The position numbers and the translations under genes were made by a program. A DNA stretch of 64,000 nucleotides from an uncultured Alistipes sp. (GTDB taxonomy: Bacteria; Bacteroidota; Bacteroidia; Bacteroidales; Rikenellaceae): contig CALUJN010000047.1 of NCBI GenBank assembly GCA_944320985.1, forward strand, positions 1 through 64,000, written 5' to 3'. The notes under the pieces were generated by a model. It was not told the origin of the DNA and did not search any database. It saw only the letters and a program-made list of their open reading frames with translations. Each line of letters starts with the position of its first letter. Within the stretch, counting starts at the first letter, position 1. Shown here in pieces: positions 25,560-35,149 of the stretch.

Positions 25560-28205
25560 TTACAACATTCTCAGGGCCTCTTTGAGTCTCAGTTCGAGAT
25601 CCCGGTAATGGTTTCGGGTAGCGGGGTCTGCGCTGTGCCCCCGGCTTTGTACGAGTGCGAGCAGCCTTCTCATTTCGGCCCTTTTTGCCGAGGTGGTTTC
25701 GCTTACGCGCTGCATCAGCTCGTAGTTGCGCTGGGTCTGGAGTCCCAGCTCCTCGGGACGGGGCAGCCGGGGCAGTTCGACCTCCGGTGTCTCGTGCATG
25801 AGCCGGCAGCAATTACAGCCGGCACCCTCCGTGAGTCCCGTTTCGTCGTGGAGCGTGGCGCCCATCTTGGTGGTCTTGACCATGGTGATGTTCGACGAGA
25901 CGATCAGCGCATCGACGTAATTCTTCTGACTCATGCGCTCGTAGAGCGAGAGGCTCCGGGCGCCCGGCCGCAGGAATACGGCGCGGGTGATGTCGTCCAG
26001 CATCTCTTCGGGCGAATAGGTCTGTGCTCCGCGTCCCTGACGGGCCTCGACCTCATACATGCGGAGCATGCGGCGGTCGTCGAGCAGTTCGTAATAGACC
26101 TTGTACTGGAGTTCGCGGGCGAAGTTGTAGGGGGCATACTCCATCTGTCCGAAGGGTGACGTACGGTGGGGATAGCTCTTGTCCCAGGCCTCGGCGCCGA
26201 AGAGCCATTCGGGGAGGATGAAGACCTCGTCGATGAGATAGGCGACGCTGCGACGCTGCATTTCAGCCGGGACGGGTACGTAACGGTCGATGTCGTGTCC
26301 TGCGACGACATTGTTGAGATGGAAACCTCCGACGTTGGTCTTCACGTGGTCGGCATAGGTCAGCCACTGGAAGACGATCGACATGAGGAACCTCCCCGCC
26401 TCATACTGGAGTTCACCTTCGGCATCGGTCCACTCCGTCACGTGGGGGATGATGCGCTTGAGGTTCTCCAGGCCGTAGCGGCTGGCCTTCACGGCGTCGT
26501 CTCCGAGATCCTCCGACTGGGCCCGGGGGTCGATCCCTTCCCGGGACTGTTCGCCGTAGCGGTATTCGGGATCATCCTCGTGTTCGCGCAGCCAGGCATT
26601 CAGCGTCGGCAGCTCCTCGTGGGGATCCTTCACGTCGAGCCAGCGGTAGCCCCAGCGGATGGCATGCTTGTCGTAGATGCCGATCTTGGGTGTCAGCTGC
26701 GTAATCCCGTCTTCGGGTTGTGCCACGTAGTTGAACCGGGCGTAGTCCATGATCGAACTGGCCGTGCCGTGGGCTGCGGTGTATGTTTTCGAACGGAGCG
26801 AGTCGACCGGCACGGAGTACGACGCGGCAAAGTTGTGTTTCAGCCCGAGGCTGTGCCCGAGCTCATGCGACGAGACAAAGCGCACGGCATTTCCCATGAG
26901 CTCCGTAGGGAGCATGTTCCCGCGGGCCTGCGGATCGACGGCGCCGGTCTGCAGACGGATCCACGAATGGAGGATGCTCATGACGTTGTGCCACCAGATG
27001 ATGTCGGCCTCGATGATCTCGCCGCTGCGGGGGTCGATGACCGAGGGCCCCATGGCATTGGCCAGCTCCGAGGCGGCGTACGTTACGACCGAATAGCGTA
27101 CGTCGTCGATGTCGAAATCCTTCGCCTCCTCGGGGCCGACCTCGCGGGCCACGATGGCGTTCTTGAATCCCGCTGCCTCGAAGGCCTCCTGCCACTCCTC
27201 GATCCCCTTCTTGATGTAGGGTACCCAGACGGGTGGCGTTGCGGGATCGATCCACAGCACGATGGGCTTGCGGGGCTCGACGAGCTCTCCGCGCTTGTAG
27301 CGCTCCACATCTTCGGGCCGCGGTTCCAGCCGCCAGCGGTTGATCAGTCCGCGCTCTTCGGCCTTCTGCTGCGTGTCGTTGAAATAGAGATGTCCGATTT
27401 CGAAGTAGCCCACGCGGTCATCGGAGAAACGCGGACGCATGGGCTCCTTGTCGAGCAGCACGAGGTTCGACGTGATCTCCACACTCAGCGGCGTCGCCTC
27501 GCCCTCTTCGCTGGAGCGGCTGCCCGAGAGGACCGATTTGACTACGATGTTTTCGGGGAAGGCCTTGATACCCTCGATTTTTGAGAGTTCGCGATTGGCG
27601 CTTCCGCTCCGAAGTGCTCCGAAGAGGTTGTTGAAACTCTTTTCGCTGCCGTCGAAGACCTTGTTGATCTTGATGACCACCGAGGTCGAATCGGCGTTGT
27701 AGGCCTCGATGGGGAACTGTTCAATGACCGATTCGCGGTAGTTGTCGCTCACCGAACGGGCGATACGGTCCGTTGCGGGAGCCGAGATCCGCGGGTCGCG
27801 GGTCGTAACCCACACCTTTTTATAAAGGGTATCCTTGTGGAAGCGGATGAGTTTCTCTCCGAATCCCATTCCCTTGTTGATCCCGGCGTCGTTGAGCACG
27901 TAGGGAACCCCGGAGATCTTGTTGACGACCAGAATGTCGCGCTCGAGCAGCGAATCGGGGATCTCGAACCAGATGTCGGTTCCTTTCCGATGGACGTCGA
28001 ACATTCCCTTGTCGCTCGAGGCGCCGTCGAGAATTTCGTCGTACGCCTTTTTCTGTTTTTGTGTGGAATCGCTCTTTTCGGCGATCTCTTCGCTCTTCTT
28101 CGTCTTGCGGGAGGGTCGTTTCCGTGCCTCGACGGGCATTGCCGCGAGCAGGAAGAGCATCGACAATGCGATGGCCGCCCGGATGCATCCTCGTGTATTC
28201 TTCAT
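25560..28205 (-). CDS. Zinc-dependent metalloprotease (DUF5117/DUF5118 met-zincin)
   Basis: An 881-residue secreted protease. The N terminus MKNTRGCIRAAIALSMLFLLAAMPVEA is a signal peptide, followed by a Lys-rich stretch and DUF5118-type sequence. The extended zinc motif HELGHSLGLKHN begins at His447 and has the third His expected of metzincins; YAAELANAMGPSVIDPRSGEI-like sequence and the later WLTYADHVKTNVGG belong to the conserved core. The C terminus carries CNCCRLMHET, a cysteine cluster. The frame extends 15 codons upstream but MKNTRG gives the proper signal peptide. It precedes SusC on the same strand, consistent with supplying peptides for uptake. Confidence 0.92.
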   Translation of the reverse strand: MKNTRGCIRAAIALSMLFLLAAMPVEARKRPSRKTKKSEEIAEKSDSTQKQKKAYDEILDGASSDKGMFDVHRKGTDIWFEIPDSLLERDILVVNKISGVPYVLNDAGINKGMGFGEKLIRFHKDTLYKKVWVTTRDPRISAPATDRIARSVSDNYRESVIEQFPIEAYNADSTSVVIKINKVFDGSEKSFNNLFGALRSGSANRELSKIEGIKAFPENIVVKSVLSGSRSSEEGEATPLSVEITSNLVLLDKEPMRPRFSDDRVGYFEIGHLYFNDTQQKAEERGLINRWRLEPRPEDVERYKRGELVEPRKPIVLWIDPATPPVWVPYIKKGIEEWQEAFEAAGFKNAIVAREVGPEEAKDFDIDDVRYSVVTYAASELANAMGPSVIDPRSGEIIEADIIWWHNVMSILHSWIRLQTGAVDPQARGNMLPTELMGNAVRFVSSHELGHSLGLKHNFAASYSVPVDSLRSKTYTAAHGTASSIMDYARFNYVAQPEDGITQLTPKIGIYDKHAIRWGYRWLDVKDPHEELPTLNAWLREHEDDPEYRYGEQSREGIDPRAQSEDLGDDAVKASRYGLENLKRIIPHVTEWTDAEGELQYEAGRFLMSIVFQWLTYADHVKTNVGGFHLNNVVAGHDIDRYVPVPAEMQRRSVAYLIDEVFILPEWLFGAEAWDKSYPHRTSPFGQMEYAPYNFARELQYKVYYELLDDRRMLRMYEVEARQGRGAQTYSPEEMLDDITRAVFLRPGARSLSLYERMSQKNYVDALIVSSNITMVKTTKMGATLHDETGLTEGAGCNCCRLMHETPEVELPRLPRPEELGLQTQRNYELMQRVSETTSAKRAEMRRLLALVQSRGHSADPATRNHYRDLELRLKEALRML

Positions 28206-28331
28206 TTTATCTTTGCATTTACGTGTGAGTGCAGAATCCGCACGATGCAATAATAAAATTTATTTTTTTCTTGAAAAAACGAATGGCGGTGAATGCCCGA
28301 ATCCGGGGAGTGAATGGCGTAAAAAGGGGGA

Positions 28332-29870
28332 TTATTCCTCTTCGGGAAGCAGCGGCAGCCGGCACCGGAAGATACCCTCTTCGATCGAGATCGAGATGTT
28401 GCGCTCGGTGTAGAAACGGTAAACCGAACGGATCCGCTCGAGCCCCACGCCGAGCGATTCGGAACTCTCGTTGTCACGGGGCGTGTGGTTGTTCTCGATC
28501 AGCAGCGTCTCTCCTTCGGTTCGGATGTTGATGTGCAGCGGATTGCGCGCCGAGATCCGATTGTGTTTCACGGCATTCTCGACCAATGTCTGGAGACTCA
28601 TGGCCGGGATGCGTCGGTTGCGTAGCGCGGGATCGATCGTCGTGGTAAGTTCGAGACTCTCCCCGAAACGGATCTGTTGCAGCGAATGATATTGCCACGT
28701 GAATTCGACCTCTTCGACCAGCGTTGCGAGGATCTGTTTGCGTCGTTCGAGTACCCGGCGGTAGACGCGGGCGAGTGTAAGCGTGAATTCCCGGGCCTGC
28801 TCGGGGTTGCAGCGGATCAGGGCATAGAGCGAGTTGAGGGAGTTGAAGAGAAAATGGGGATCGATCTGATCGAGCACCTGCTGGAGCTGTAGTTGGGCGG
28901 ATTCCTGTTCGGAGAGACGCCTGAGGGCGTACTCCCGCCGCCAGCGCCGTTGGGCCAGGATGAGCAGTGCGGCAAAGAGCAGCACGGAGATCATCGCCGT
29001 GAGGATGGTGAAGAAGTGGAAGTCGTCGATCTCCTGTTCGATCACGAGGCGGGGTATTCCGATTCCGGCGACCCAGCGCTCTCCGGCCATCCGGACGGGG
29101 TAGTAGATCCGCTGTTCCTCGATGCCGAGGTAATCGGAGAAACCCTCCGTGATGACGCTGCATCCGGTCGTGCATACTTTGCGGAAAGCTTCGAGTTGAG
29201 AGGCTTCCGCGACGGGTTGCCCGATTTTCAGACTGTCGGGATGGAAGACGATGATTCCGTGTTTGTCGAGCAGGATGGCGGAACTGCGGCTGTGCGGGTT
29301 TTGTTCGGTCATGTGGGCGTAGAGTTCCGGCAGGGGATAGTCGATCCCGCAGATGCGGCAATTCCCCGATGCGTCGCGGACCGCACAGGAGAGTATCCAG
29401 ATGTTGATGCCCCTCTCCTCGACGATCTCGCTGCGGATCGAGTCGCATACCGCTTCGTTGCACAGCCGCTTCCGGGCCGTCGAGCGGATCTTCTCCGTGC
29501 GCAGCTCTCCGTTGCGGGCATAACGGCGGATCGTCGAGTTTCCGGACTCTGCGAACCAGATTCCGTCGGCTTTGGAATCGGTCTCGAGCAGCGTGGCGGA
29601 GAATACGCGCAACTCGGCCTCGGAGGGCTCTTTGCACCGCTGCAGGAAGTGGGACGAGGTTGTGATTGCCTCCACCGTACGGTCGAGCTCGGCCTGCAGC
29701 AACAGTCGGTGCGATTCGCTGATCTGCGTCACGATCCGATCGCTCATCTGCCGGGCTCTGTGGTTGATGATCCGTCCGGTCACGAAGACTCCCGTGACGA
29801 GCAGCACGAGCAGCACGCCTCCGGTGACGAACATCCGTTCGCGACGGATCTTTTTTTTGCTTCCGGCCAT
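28332..29870 (-). CDS. LytS-type sensor histidine kinase (His_kinase family)
   Basis: A 512-residue membrane sensor. An N-terminal membrane segment (~13-35) and a second one (~288-308) enclose a ~250-residue extracytoplasmic domain of the double-PAS (Cache) kind, suggested by NCRICGIDYPLPELYAHMTE and SAILLDKHGIIVFHP. The cytoplasmic part has DQIDPHFLFNSLNSLYALIR with phospho-accepting His339 and an ATPase domain (LVENAVKHN, ENNHTPRDN, LGVGLERIRSVYRFY). Kinases of this type act with LytTR regulators; none is adjacent, and the nearest is at 19745-20488. The ATG directly follows the SDR stop (TAAATG). Confidence 0.93.
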   Translation of the reverse strand: MAGSKKKIRRERMFVTGGVLLVLLVTGVFVTGRIINHRARQMSDRIVTQISESHRLLLQAELDRTVEAITTSSHFLQRCKEPSEAELRVFSATLLETDSKADGIWFAESGNSTIRRYARNGELRTEKIRSTARKRLCNEAVCDSIRSEIVEERGINIWILSCAVRDASGNCRICGIDYPLPELYAHMTEQNPHSRSSAILLDKHGIIVFHPDSLKIGQPVAEASQLEAFRKVCTTGCSVITEGFSDYLGIEEQRIYYPVRMAGERWVAGIGIPRLVIEQEIDDFHFFTILTAMISVLLFAALLILAQRRWRREYALRRLSEQESAQLQLQQVLDQIDPHFLFNSLNSLYALIRCNPEQAREFTLTLARVYRRVLERRKQILATLVEEVEFTWQYHSLQQIRFGESLELTTTIDPALRNRRIPAMSLQTLVENAVKHNRISARNPLHINIRTEGETLLIENNHTPRDNESSESLGVGLERIRSVYRFYTERNISISIEEGIFRCRLPLLPEEE

Positions 29871-30605
29871 TTACTTCCTGATACGGATTTTCAATCGAGC
29901 CCAGATGCCTTGCGGAATCAGTCTCCAGAAAAAGACCAGCAGGGCGTAGCGACGGTCGATCACGACTCTCCGGCGAGGTTTTTTCAGTATCTGGAGGATT
30001 CTCCGAGCCACCGTTTCGGTCTTCATCAGCATCGGATAGCGGGGCTCTTGGGCCAGCAGGGGCGTTGCGACGAATCCCGGGCGGATATCCGTGAAACGGA
30101 TCGGGTATCCTTCCATGCGGGCGAGCTGTTCGAGGGCATCGATGTAGGTATTTTGCATGCGTTTGGTGGCGGAATAGGCGGGAGCGGATCCGAGCCCTTT
30201 CGTTCCGGCGATCGAACTGATGACGGCCAGCTGTCCGCCGCCGTTGTCGCGGAAGTAGGCGAATGCGGCCGTCATCATGCGGACGAATCCCTCGCCGTTG
30301 GTACGGAGCGTGTCGATTTCGACGCTGGGACGCAGTTCGGTGTTGCGGCTTCCGATTCCCGCAGTGTGGAGATAGATATCCATGCCTCCGAGGCGTCGGA
30401 TGAGCCGCGCAAGGCATTCGGGGGCATCGTCGCCGGTTACGTCCAGCGGTTCGATCTCGACCTGTCCGGGGGCTTCGGCCCGCAGCGCTTCGAGCGCTTC
30501 GATCCGACGTCCTGCGGCGCCTACGCGCCATCCTTCGCGGATGCAGAGGCGAGCTGTTGCGAGGCCGAGGCCGGAGGTAGCTCCTACGATGACGATGCGT
30601 TTCAT
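29871..30605 (-). CDS. Short-chain dehydrogenase/reductase
   Basis: A 244-residue NAD(P)-dependent oxidoreductase of unknown substrate. The Rossmann motif VGATSGLGLATAR at the N terminus, the HTAGIGS (NAG-like) loop, Ser of ISSIAG and the catalytic YSATK are all present. The C terminus (RYALLVFFWRLIPQGIWARLKIRI) is hydrophobic and then basic, suggesting membrane association. The ATG at 30605 was chosen since the longer frame lacks a Rossmann start. A near-consensus minus-strand TATCTTGC lies about 30 nt upstream. It is read into the sensor kinase gene with no gap. Confidence 0.9.
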   Translation of the reverse strand: MKRIVIVGATSGLGLATARLCIREGWRVGAAGRRIEALEALRAEAPGQVEIEPLDVTGDDAPECLARLIRRLGGMDIYLHTAGIGSRNTELRPSVEIDTLRTNGEGFVRMMTAAFAYFRDNGGGQLAVISSIAGTKGLGSAPAYSATKRMQNTYIDALEQLARMEGYPIRFTDIRPGFVATPLLAQEPRYPMLMKTETVARRILQILKKPRRRVVIDRRYALLVFFWRLIPQGIWARLKIRIRK

Positions 30606-30688
30606 GGCGGTCGCGTTTTTGGTTTGCAGGGGCAAGATACGACAAGTCGCCGGGATTTGCAACTCCCGGACTGGAGAATCCGGAAAAA

Positions 30689-30712
30689 GAGAAAGCCCCG
30701 CGGGGCTTTCTC
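30689..30712. terminator. 24-bp perfect palindrome upstream of the SDR gene
   Basis: GAGAAAGCCCCG followed by its exact complement CGGGGCTTTCTC. It may terminate the deaminase transcript arriving on the minus strand. The rest of the 345-bp gap (30713-30950) shows no gene, repeat or promoter I can support. Confidence 0.6.
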
Positions 30713-30950
30713 GGAGGTTGCCGGCTTGGACCTTGAAGCGGTTCCCGAGTCGAAACCGACCCGGCCGCTGAACTGTACGGGATTTGTCCGGAGTCGAGCC
30801 CGAACCCCCTTGCCTGAGGGTTGGATGTCCGGATGGTCGTAACTGTCGGCCGGTGATTCGTCCGTGGTGTCGTGGAGTGGTTGGGGCGGAGTCGTCGATG
30901 GGACTCTGCCCGGGATGCCCGCGAGGTTCGGACCGATTTGTTACCCGAGG

Positions 30951-31391
30951 CTATTCGATCTCTTCGGGTTTGTATTGTACGCACTCGATCCCTACGCGTC
31001 GCAACAGATCGAGCCCCTCCTCCGAGCGGTAATCCTCGGAGTAGACCACACGTCTGATTCCGGCCTGAATGATGAGTTTCGAACACTCGATGCAGGGTGC
31101 CGCCGTGATGTAAAGGGTCGAGCCGTCGCAGTTGTTTGCGGACTTGGCAACCTTCGTGATGGCATTGGCCTCGGCGTGGAGGACATAGGATTTGGTCTTT
31201 CCGTTCTCGTCCTCACAAATGTTCTCGAAACCCGAGGGGGTTCCGTTGTATCCGTCGGAGATGATCATCTTGTCCTTGACGATCAACGCTCCGACCTTGC
31301 GGCGGACGCAGTAGGAATTTTCGGCCCAGATCCGAGCCATGCGGAGGTAGCGCAGGTCGAGTTGGTGTTGCTTTTCTTCCTGATAACCCAT
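30951..31391 (-). CDS. dCMP/cytidine deaminase family protein
   Basis: A 146-residue zinc deaminase, most likely deoxycytidylate deaminase (ComEB-like), supplying dUMP for thymidylate synthesis. The zinc site is HAEANAITK (His and the proton-shuttling Glu) plus AAPCIECSKLI with the two Cys ligands. Further conserved parts are VRRKVGALIVKDKMIISDGYNGTP. Other members act on riboflavin or tRNA, but the GYNGTPSG loop favours dCMP. A 24-residue C tract lies 98 bp upstream of the ATG. Confidence 0.9.
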   Translation of the reverse strand: MGYQEEKQHQLDLRYLRMARIWAENSYCVRRKVGALIVKDKMIISDGYNGTPSGFENICEDENGKTKSYVLHAEANAITKVAKSANNCDGSTLYITAAPCIECSKLIIQAGIRRVVYSEDYRSEEGLDLLRRVGIECVQYKPEEIE

Positions 31392-31488
31392 AGGTTTCCG
31401 GTTTGTAGGTTTTTATGAACGGGACCCGGAAGGACGCATTTTCAGCGGCCTTCCGGATCTCTTTTATTCGGTTGGAGAGCGGCCTGAA

Positions 31489-31512
31489 CCCCCCCCCCCC
31501 CCCCCCCCCCCC
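31489..31512. repeat. Homopolymer tract C24
   Basis: Twenty-four consecutive C on the + strand in the secA-deaminase gap, the longest homopolymer in the window. The gap (311 bp) has no other gene. Such a length is unstable in replication and also hard to sequence, so the exact count may be wrong. Confidence 0.85.
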
Positions 31513-31618
31513 TCCGAGGGGCAACGGATCTTCAGATCCCCGTTGAAACTGCCATCCCTCATCTGAGTCCTCTCTTAGAACCCCGGCAGGGCCGCGGACC
31601 TTCAGAGTGACTCGTTGA

Positions 31619-31711
31619 CCCCCCCCCATAGAAGGGCTCTTTCTCCTCCCATAGAAGCCCTCTCCCTCTCATAGAGGGGCTTTCTTAAAGCCTTTAAAGC
31701 CCTTAAAGCCC
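31619..31711 (-). repeat. C9 tract, ~22-bp tandem repeats and a 9-bp repeat at the end of secA
   Basis: After nine C (31619-31627), three imperfect copies of CCCATAGAAGGGCTCT-like sequence follow: 31625-31647, 31648-31667 and 31668-31686. On the minus strand the last coding bases of secA are part of a 9-bp repeat (GGGCTTTAA, GGGCTTTAA, AGGCTTTAA), each copy adding an in-frame TAA at 31703, 31694 and 31685. Confidence 0.75.
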
Positions 31712-34700
31712 TTTGCCGTGGCAGTTCTTGTACTTCTTGCCCGAACCGCAGGGACAGGGGTCGTTGCGTCCGACCTTCTTTTCGACGTGCATCGGCATGG
31801 GTTTCTGTCGCTCCTGTTGTCCGGCTTGGGCTGCGGCCTGCATGCGCGACGCCTGCAGTTTGTTGACATCGACCTTGGCACGTCGCTCACGCTCGATCTG
31901 CTGACGCTTGGCCTCCTCGGCGTTCTGTTCACGAACCGGAATATAGGCCTTGTCGAGAATCGAGAGCACCTCGCGGTTGACCTTGATGAGCATCTTTGAG
32001 AAGAGCCCGAACGACTCGAACTTGTAGATCAGCAGCGGATCCTTCTGCTCGTAGGTTGCATTCTGTACGCTTTGGCGCAGATCGTCCATCTCGCGCAGAT
32101 GCTCCCGCCATGCATCGTCGATGGTCGTGAACATCACCACCTTGGAGAAGACCTTGTAGATCTCGGCTCCGTCCGTCTCCTTGCATTTGCGCAGGTTGAC
32201 CGGGATGTTGTATCCCAGATGACCGTCCGTGATCGGGAAGTAGATGTTCGAGTCGAGCTGATCCTTGCGATCCTCGTAGATGCGCTCCATGACGGGACGT
32301 ACGGTGTCGGCCACCGCCTTTGCGCGTCGGGCATATGCCTCCTTGAGGGCCTTGACGATTGCCTCGACCAGTTCGTTGGGTTTTGCATCCTTGTATGTCG
32401 CCTCGTCGAGCGCGGGCTCCACGGCCACCTGCCGGATCAACTCCATGCGGAAGTCGTCGTATTCGATGCCGCGGTTCTCCTCGACGAAGTTGTCGGCGAA
32501 GTCGTACATGATGTTGTTCAGGTCTATCTCGATGCGCTCCCCGTAGAGGGCGTGACGGCGGCGCGTGTAGATCACCTCACGCTGGGAGTTCATCACGTCG
32601 TCGTATTCGAGCAGTCGCTTGCGGATTCCGAAGTTGTTCTCCTCGACCTTCTTCTGGGCGCGTTCGATGGCCTTGGTCATCATGCCGGCCTGGATTACCT
32701 CGCCCTCCTTCAGACCCATGCGGTCCATCATGGTGGCGATACGTCCCGAACCGAACAGACGCATCAGATCATCTTCGAGCGAGACGAAGAACTGCGACGA
32801 TCCGGGATCCCCCTGACGTCCGGCACGACCTCTCAGCTGACGGTCGACGCGGCGGCTTTCGTGCCGCTCCGTACCGATGATGGCCAGACCTCCGGCCGCC
32901 TTGACCTCGGGCGTGAGCTTGATGTCGGTACCGCGGCCGGCCATGTTGGTTGCGATCGTCACCTGTCCCGAGCGTCCGGCCTCGGCCACAACCTGCGCCT
33001 CCAGGGCGTGCTGCTTGGCGTTGAGGACGTTGTGCTTGATTCCGCGCAGCTTGAGCATGCGGCTCAGCAGCTCGGAGATCTCCACCGAGGTCGTACCGAC
33101 CAGCACCGGACGGCCTTCGCCGACCAGCCGGACGATCTCTTCGATGACGGCATTGTACTTTTCGCGCTTGGTCTTGTAGATGAGATCCTGGCGGTCGTCG
33201 CGGATGACGGGACGGTTCGTGGGGATGACCACGACGTCGAGTTTGTAGATGCTCCAGAACTCCGAAGCCTCGGTCTCGGCCGTACCGGTCATACCGGCCA
33301 GCTTGTGATACATGCGGAAATAGTTCTGGAGGGTGATCGTGGCGAAGGTCTGCGTGGCGGCCTCGACCTTGACGTGCTCCTTGGCCTCGATGGCCTGGTG
33401 CAGTCCGTCCGAATAGCGGCGGCCTTCGAGGATACGTCCGGTCTGCTCGTCAACGATCTTGACCTTGTTGTCCATCACCACATACTCGATGTCCTTTTCG
33501 AACATGGCGAAGGCCTTCAGCAGCTGGATCACCGTATGGACGCGTTCCGACTTGACGGCGTAGTCGTTGATCACCTCGTCGCGTTTCGAAGCCTTCTCTT
33601 CGGGCGAGAGGGCGCTCTTCTCGAGTTCGGCCACCTCGGCGCCGATGTCCGGGAGAACGAAGAATCCGTCCTCGTTGAAGTATTTCGACAGCACCTCATG
33701 ACCCTTGTCGGTCAGCTCGACCGAATTGAGCTTTTCGTCGATGACGAAGAAGAGGTCGTCGGTAATCTCGGGCATGCGTCGGTTGTTGTCCTGCATGTAG
33801 ACGTTTTCGGTCTTCTGCATCAGGGCCTTGACACCCTGCTCCGAGAGGTATTTGATCAGCGGCTTGTACTTCGGCAGACCCTTGTGAGCCCGGTAGAGCT
33901 TGATTCCGCCCTCTTCGGTCTTGCCGGCCGTGATCAGCTGGCGGGCCTCGGCGAGCAGCTGCGTGACGAGGTTTTTCTGGAGGTTGTACAGATGGTCGAT
34001 GGCGGGGCAGTACTGCTCGAACATCTGGTCGTCACCCTTGGGTACGGGGCCGGAGATGATCAGCGGCGTACGGGCGTCGTCGATCAGCACCGAGTCGACC
34101 TCGTCGACGATGGCGAAGTGGTGCTTGCGCTGTACGAGGTCCTTGGGCGACGAGGCCATGTTGTCGCGCAGGTAGTCGAAACCGTACTCGTTGTTCGTAC
34201 CGAAGGTGATGTCGGCCATGTATGCCTTGCGGCGGGCGTCGGAGTTGGGCTGCGTGTCGTCGATGCAGGCCACGGACAATCCGTGGAACTCGTACATCGG
34301 CCCCATCCACTCGGAGTCACGCTTGGCCAGGTAGTTGTTCACCGTGACCATGTGCACGCCCTTCTTTGCCAGGGCGTTGAGGAATACGGGGAGCGTGGCC
34401 ACGAGGGTCTTTCCTTCACCCGTCGCCATTTCGGCGATCTTGCCCTGGTGAAGCACCACGCCGCCGAAGAGCTGTACGTCGTAGTGGATCATGTCCCACT
34501 TGACGTCGTTTCCGCCGGCCATCCAGTGGGTGGCATAGACGGCCTTGTCTCCGTCGATGGTTACGAAATCCTTCGTGGCGGCGAGTTCGCGGTCGAAGTC
34601 GTTTGCCGTAACGACCACGGTGTCGTTCTGTGCGAACCGTCGGGCCGTATCCTTCATGATGGCGAAGGCTTCGGGGAGGATCTGGTCAAGTTTCTCCTCG

Positions 34701-35005
34701 ATCTTCTCGTCGATACGCTTGGTCGTGTCGTCGATCTCCTTGGAGATCTTCTCCTTCTCCTCGAGCGAGGTTTCGGGCTTTTCGAGCCGGGCCTTGAGTT
34801 CGACGATCCGGGCCTCGTCGGCGGCGATGAAGTCGGCGATCTGTTTTTTGAGATCCTCGCTGTGGGCGCGGAGTTCGTCGTTCGAGAGGGCCTCGATCGA
34901 CGGATAGATGGCCTTGATCTTCTGCAGATAGGGTTCGATCAGTTTGCGGTCCTTGTCGGCCTTCGAGCCGAAGAGGGCTTTGATGATACTGGCAACTATA
35001 TCCAT
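31703..35005 (-). CDS. secA: Preprotein translocase ATPase SecA
   Basis: The motor that drives unfolded preproteins through SecYEG. At 1,100 residues it is the long form seen across Bacteroidetes. Walker A is in [14 protein letters not shown], the DEAD-like box in [20 protein letters not shown], and the second ATPase lobe has [12 protein letters not shown] and [25 protein letters not shown]. The C-terminal SecB/zinc-binding tail reads [16 protein letters not shown], with all Cys/His ligands intact. A TATCTTTG promoter box lies 40 nt upstream. The message ends in three tandem in-frame stop codons. Confidence 0.98.
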   Translation of the reverse strand: MDIVASIIKALFGSKADKDRKLIEPYLQKIKAIYPSIEALSNDELRAHSEDLKKQIADFIAADEARIVELKARLEKPETSLEEKEKISKEIDDTTKRIDEKIEEKLDQILPEAFAIMKDTARRFAQNDTVVVTANDFDRELAATKDFVTIDGDKAVYATHWMAGGNDVKWDMIHYDVQLFGGVVLHQGKIAEMATGEGKTLVATLPVFLNALAKKGVHMVTVNNYLAKRDSEWMGPMYEFHGLSVACIDDTQPNSDARRKAYMADITFGTNNEYGFDYLRDNMASSPKDLVQRKHHFAIVDEVDSVLIDDARTPLIISGPVPKGDDQMFEQYCPAIDHLYNLQKNLVTQLLAEARQLITAGKTEEGGIKLYRAHKGLPKYKPLIKYLSEQGVKALMQKTENVYMQDNNRRMPEITDDLFFVIDEKLNSVELTDKGHEVLSKYFNEDGFFVLPDIGAEVAELEKSALSPEEKASKRDEVINDYAVKSERVHTVIQLLKAFAMFEKDIEYVVMDNKVKIVDEQTGRILEGRRYSDGLHQAIEAKEHVKVEAATQTFATITLQNYFRMYHKLAGMTGTAETEASEFWSIYKLDVVVIPTNRPVIRDDRQDLIYKTKREKYNAVIEEIVRLVGEGRPVLVGTTSVEISELLSRMLKLRGIKHNVLNAKQHALEAQVVAEAGRSGQVTIATNMAGRGTDIKLTPEVKAAGGLAIIGTERHESRRVDRQLRGRAGRQGDPGSSQFFVSLEDDLMRLFGSGRIATMMDRMGLKEGEVIQAGMMTKAIERAQKKVEENNFGIRKRLLEYDDVMNSQREVIYTRRRHALYGERIEIDLNNIMYDFADNFVEENRGIEYDDFRMELIRQVAVEPALDEATYKDAKPNELVEAIVKALKEAYARRAKAVADTVRPVMERIYEDRKDQLDSNIYFPITDGHLGYNIPVNLRKCKETDGAEIYKVFSKVVMFTTIDDAWREHLREMDDLRQSVQNATYEQKDPLLIYKFESFGLFSKMLIKVNREVLSILDKAYIPVREQNAEEAKRQQIERERRAKVDVNKLQASRMQAAAQAGQQERQKPMPMHVEKKVGRNDPCPCGSGKKYKNCHGKGL

Positions 35006-35045
35006 ACGGTCTGTGTTGTTTTCGTATTTTCGGTTGTAAATTTTA

Positions 35046-35053
35046 CAAAGATA
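35046..35053 (-). promoter_or_regulatory. Promoter -7 box for secA
   Basis: TATCTTTG on the minus strand, 40 nt upstream of the secA ATG. Confidence 0.75.
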
Positions 35054-35149
35054 CTCATTTTTCGGAAAATGCGAAAAAAATGAACGACTAAACCTTGCCT
35101 CTTTTCTGCAGGGAGTCGTTTCGCGCTTGCGTGGCGGGATGTTTCGGGG

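Noticed and set aside
30713..30950. Possible small gene or RNA in the gap upstream of the SDR gene
   Set aside because: Frames are short, GC-rich and lack a start signal, and no stable RNA shape beyond the palindrome was seen.
32072..35083. A 1,003-codon open frame on the + strand
   Set aside because: Antisense shadow of secA, with no domain or start signal of its own.
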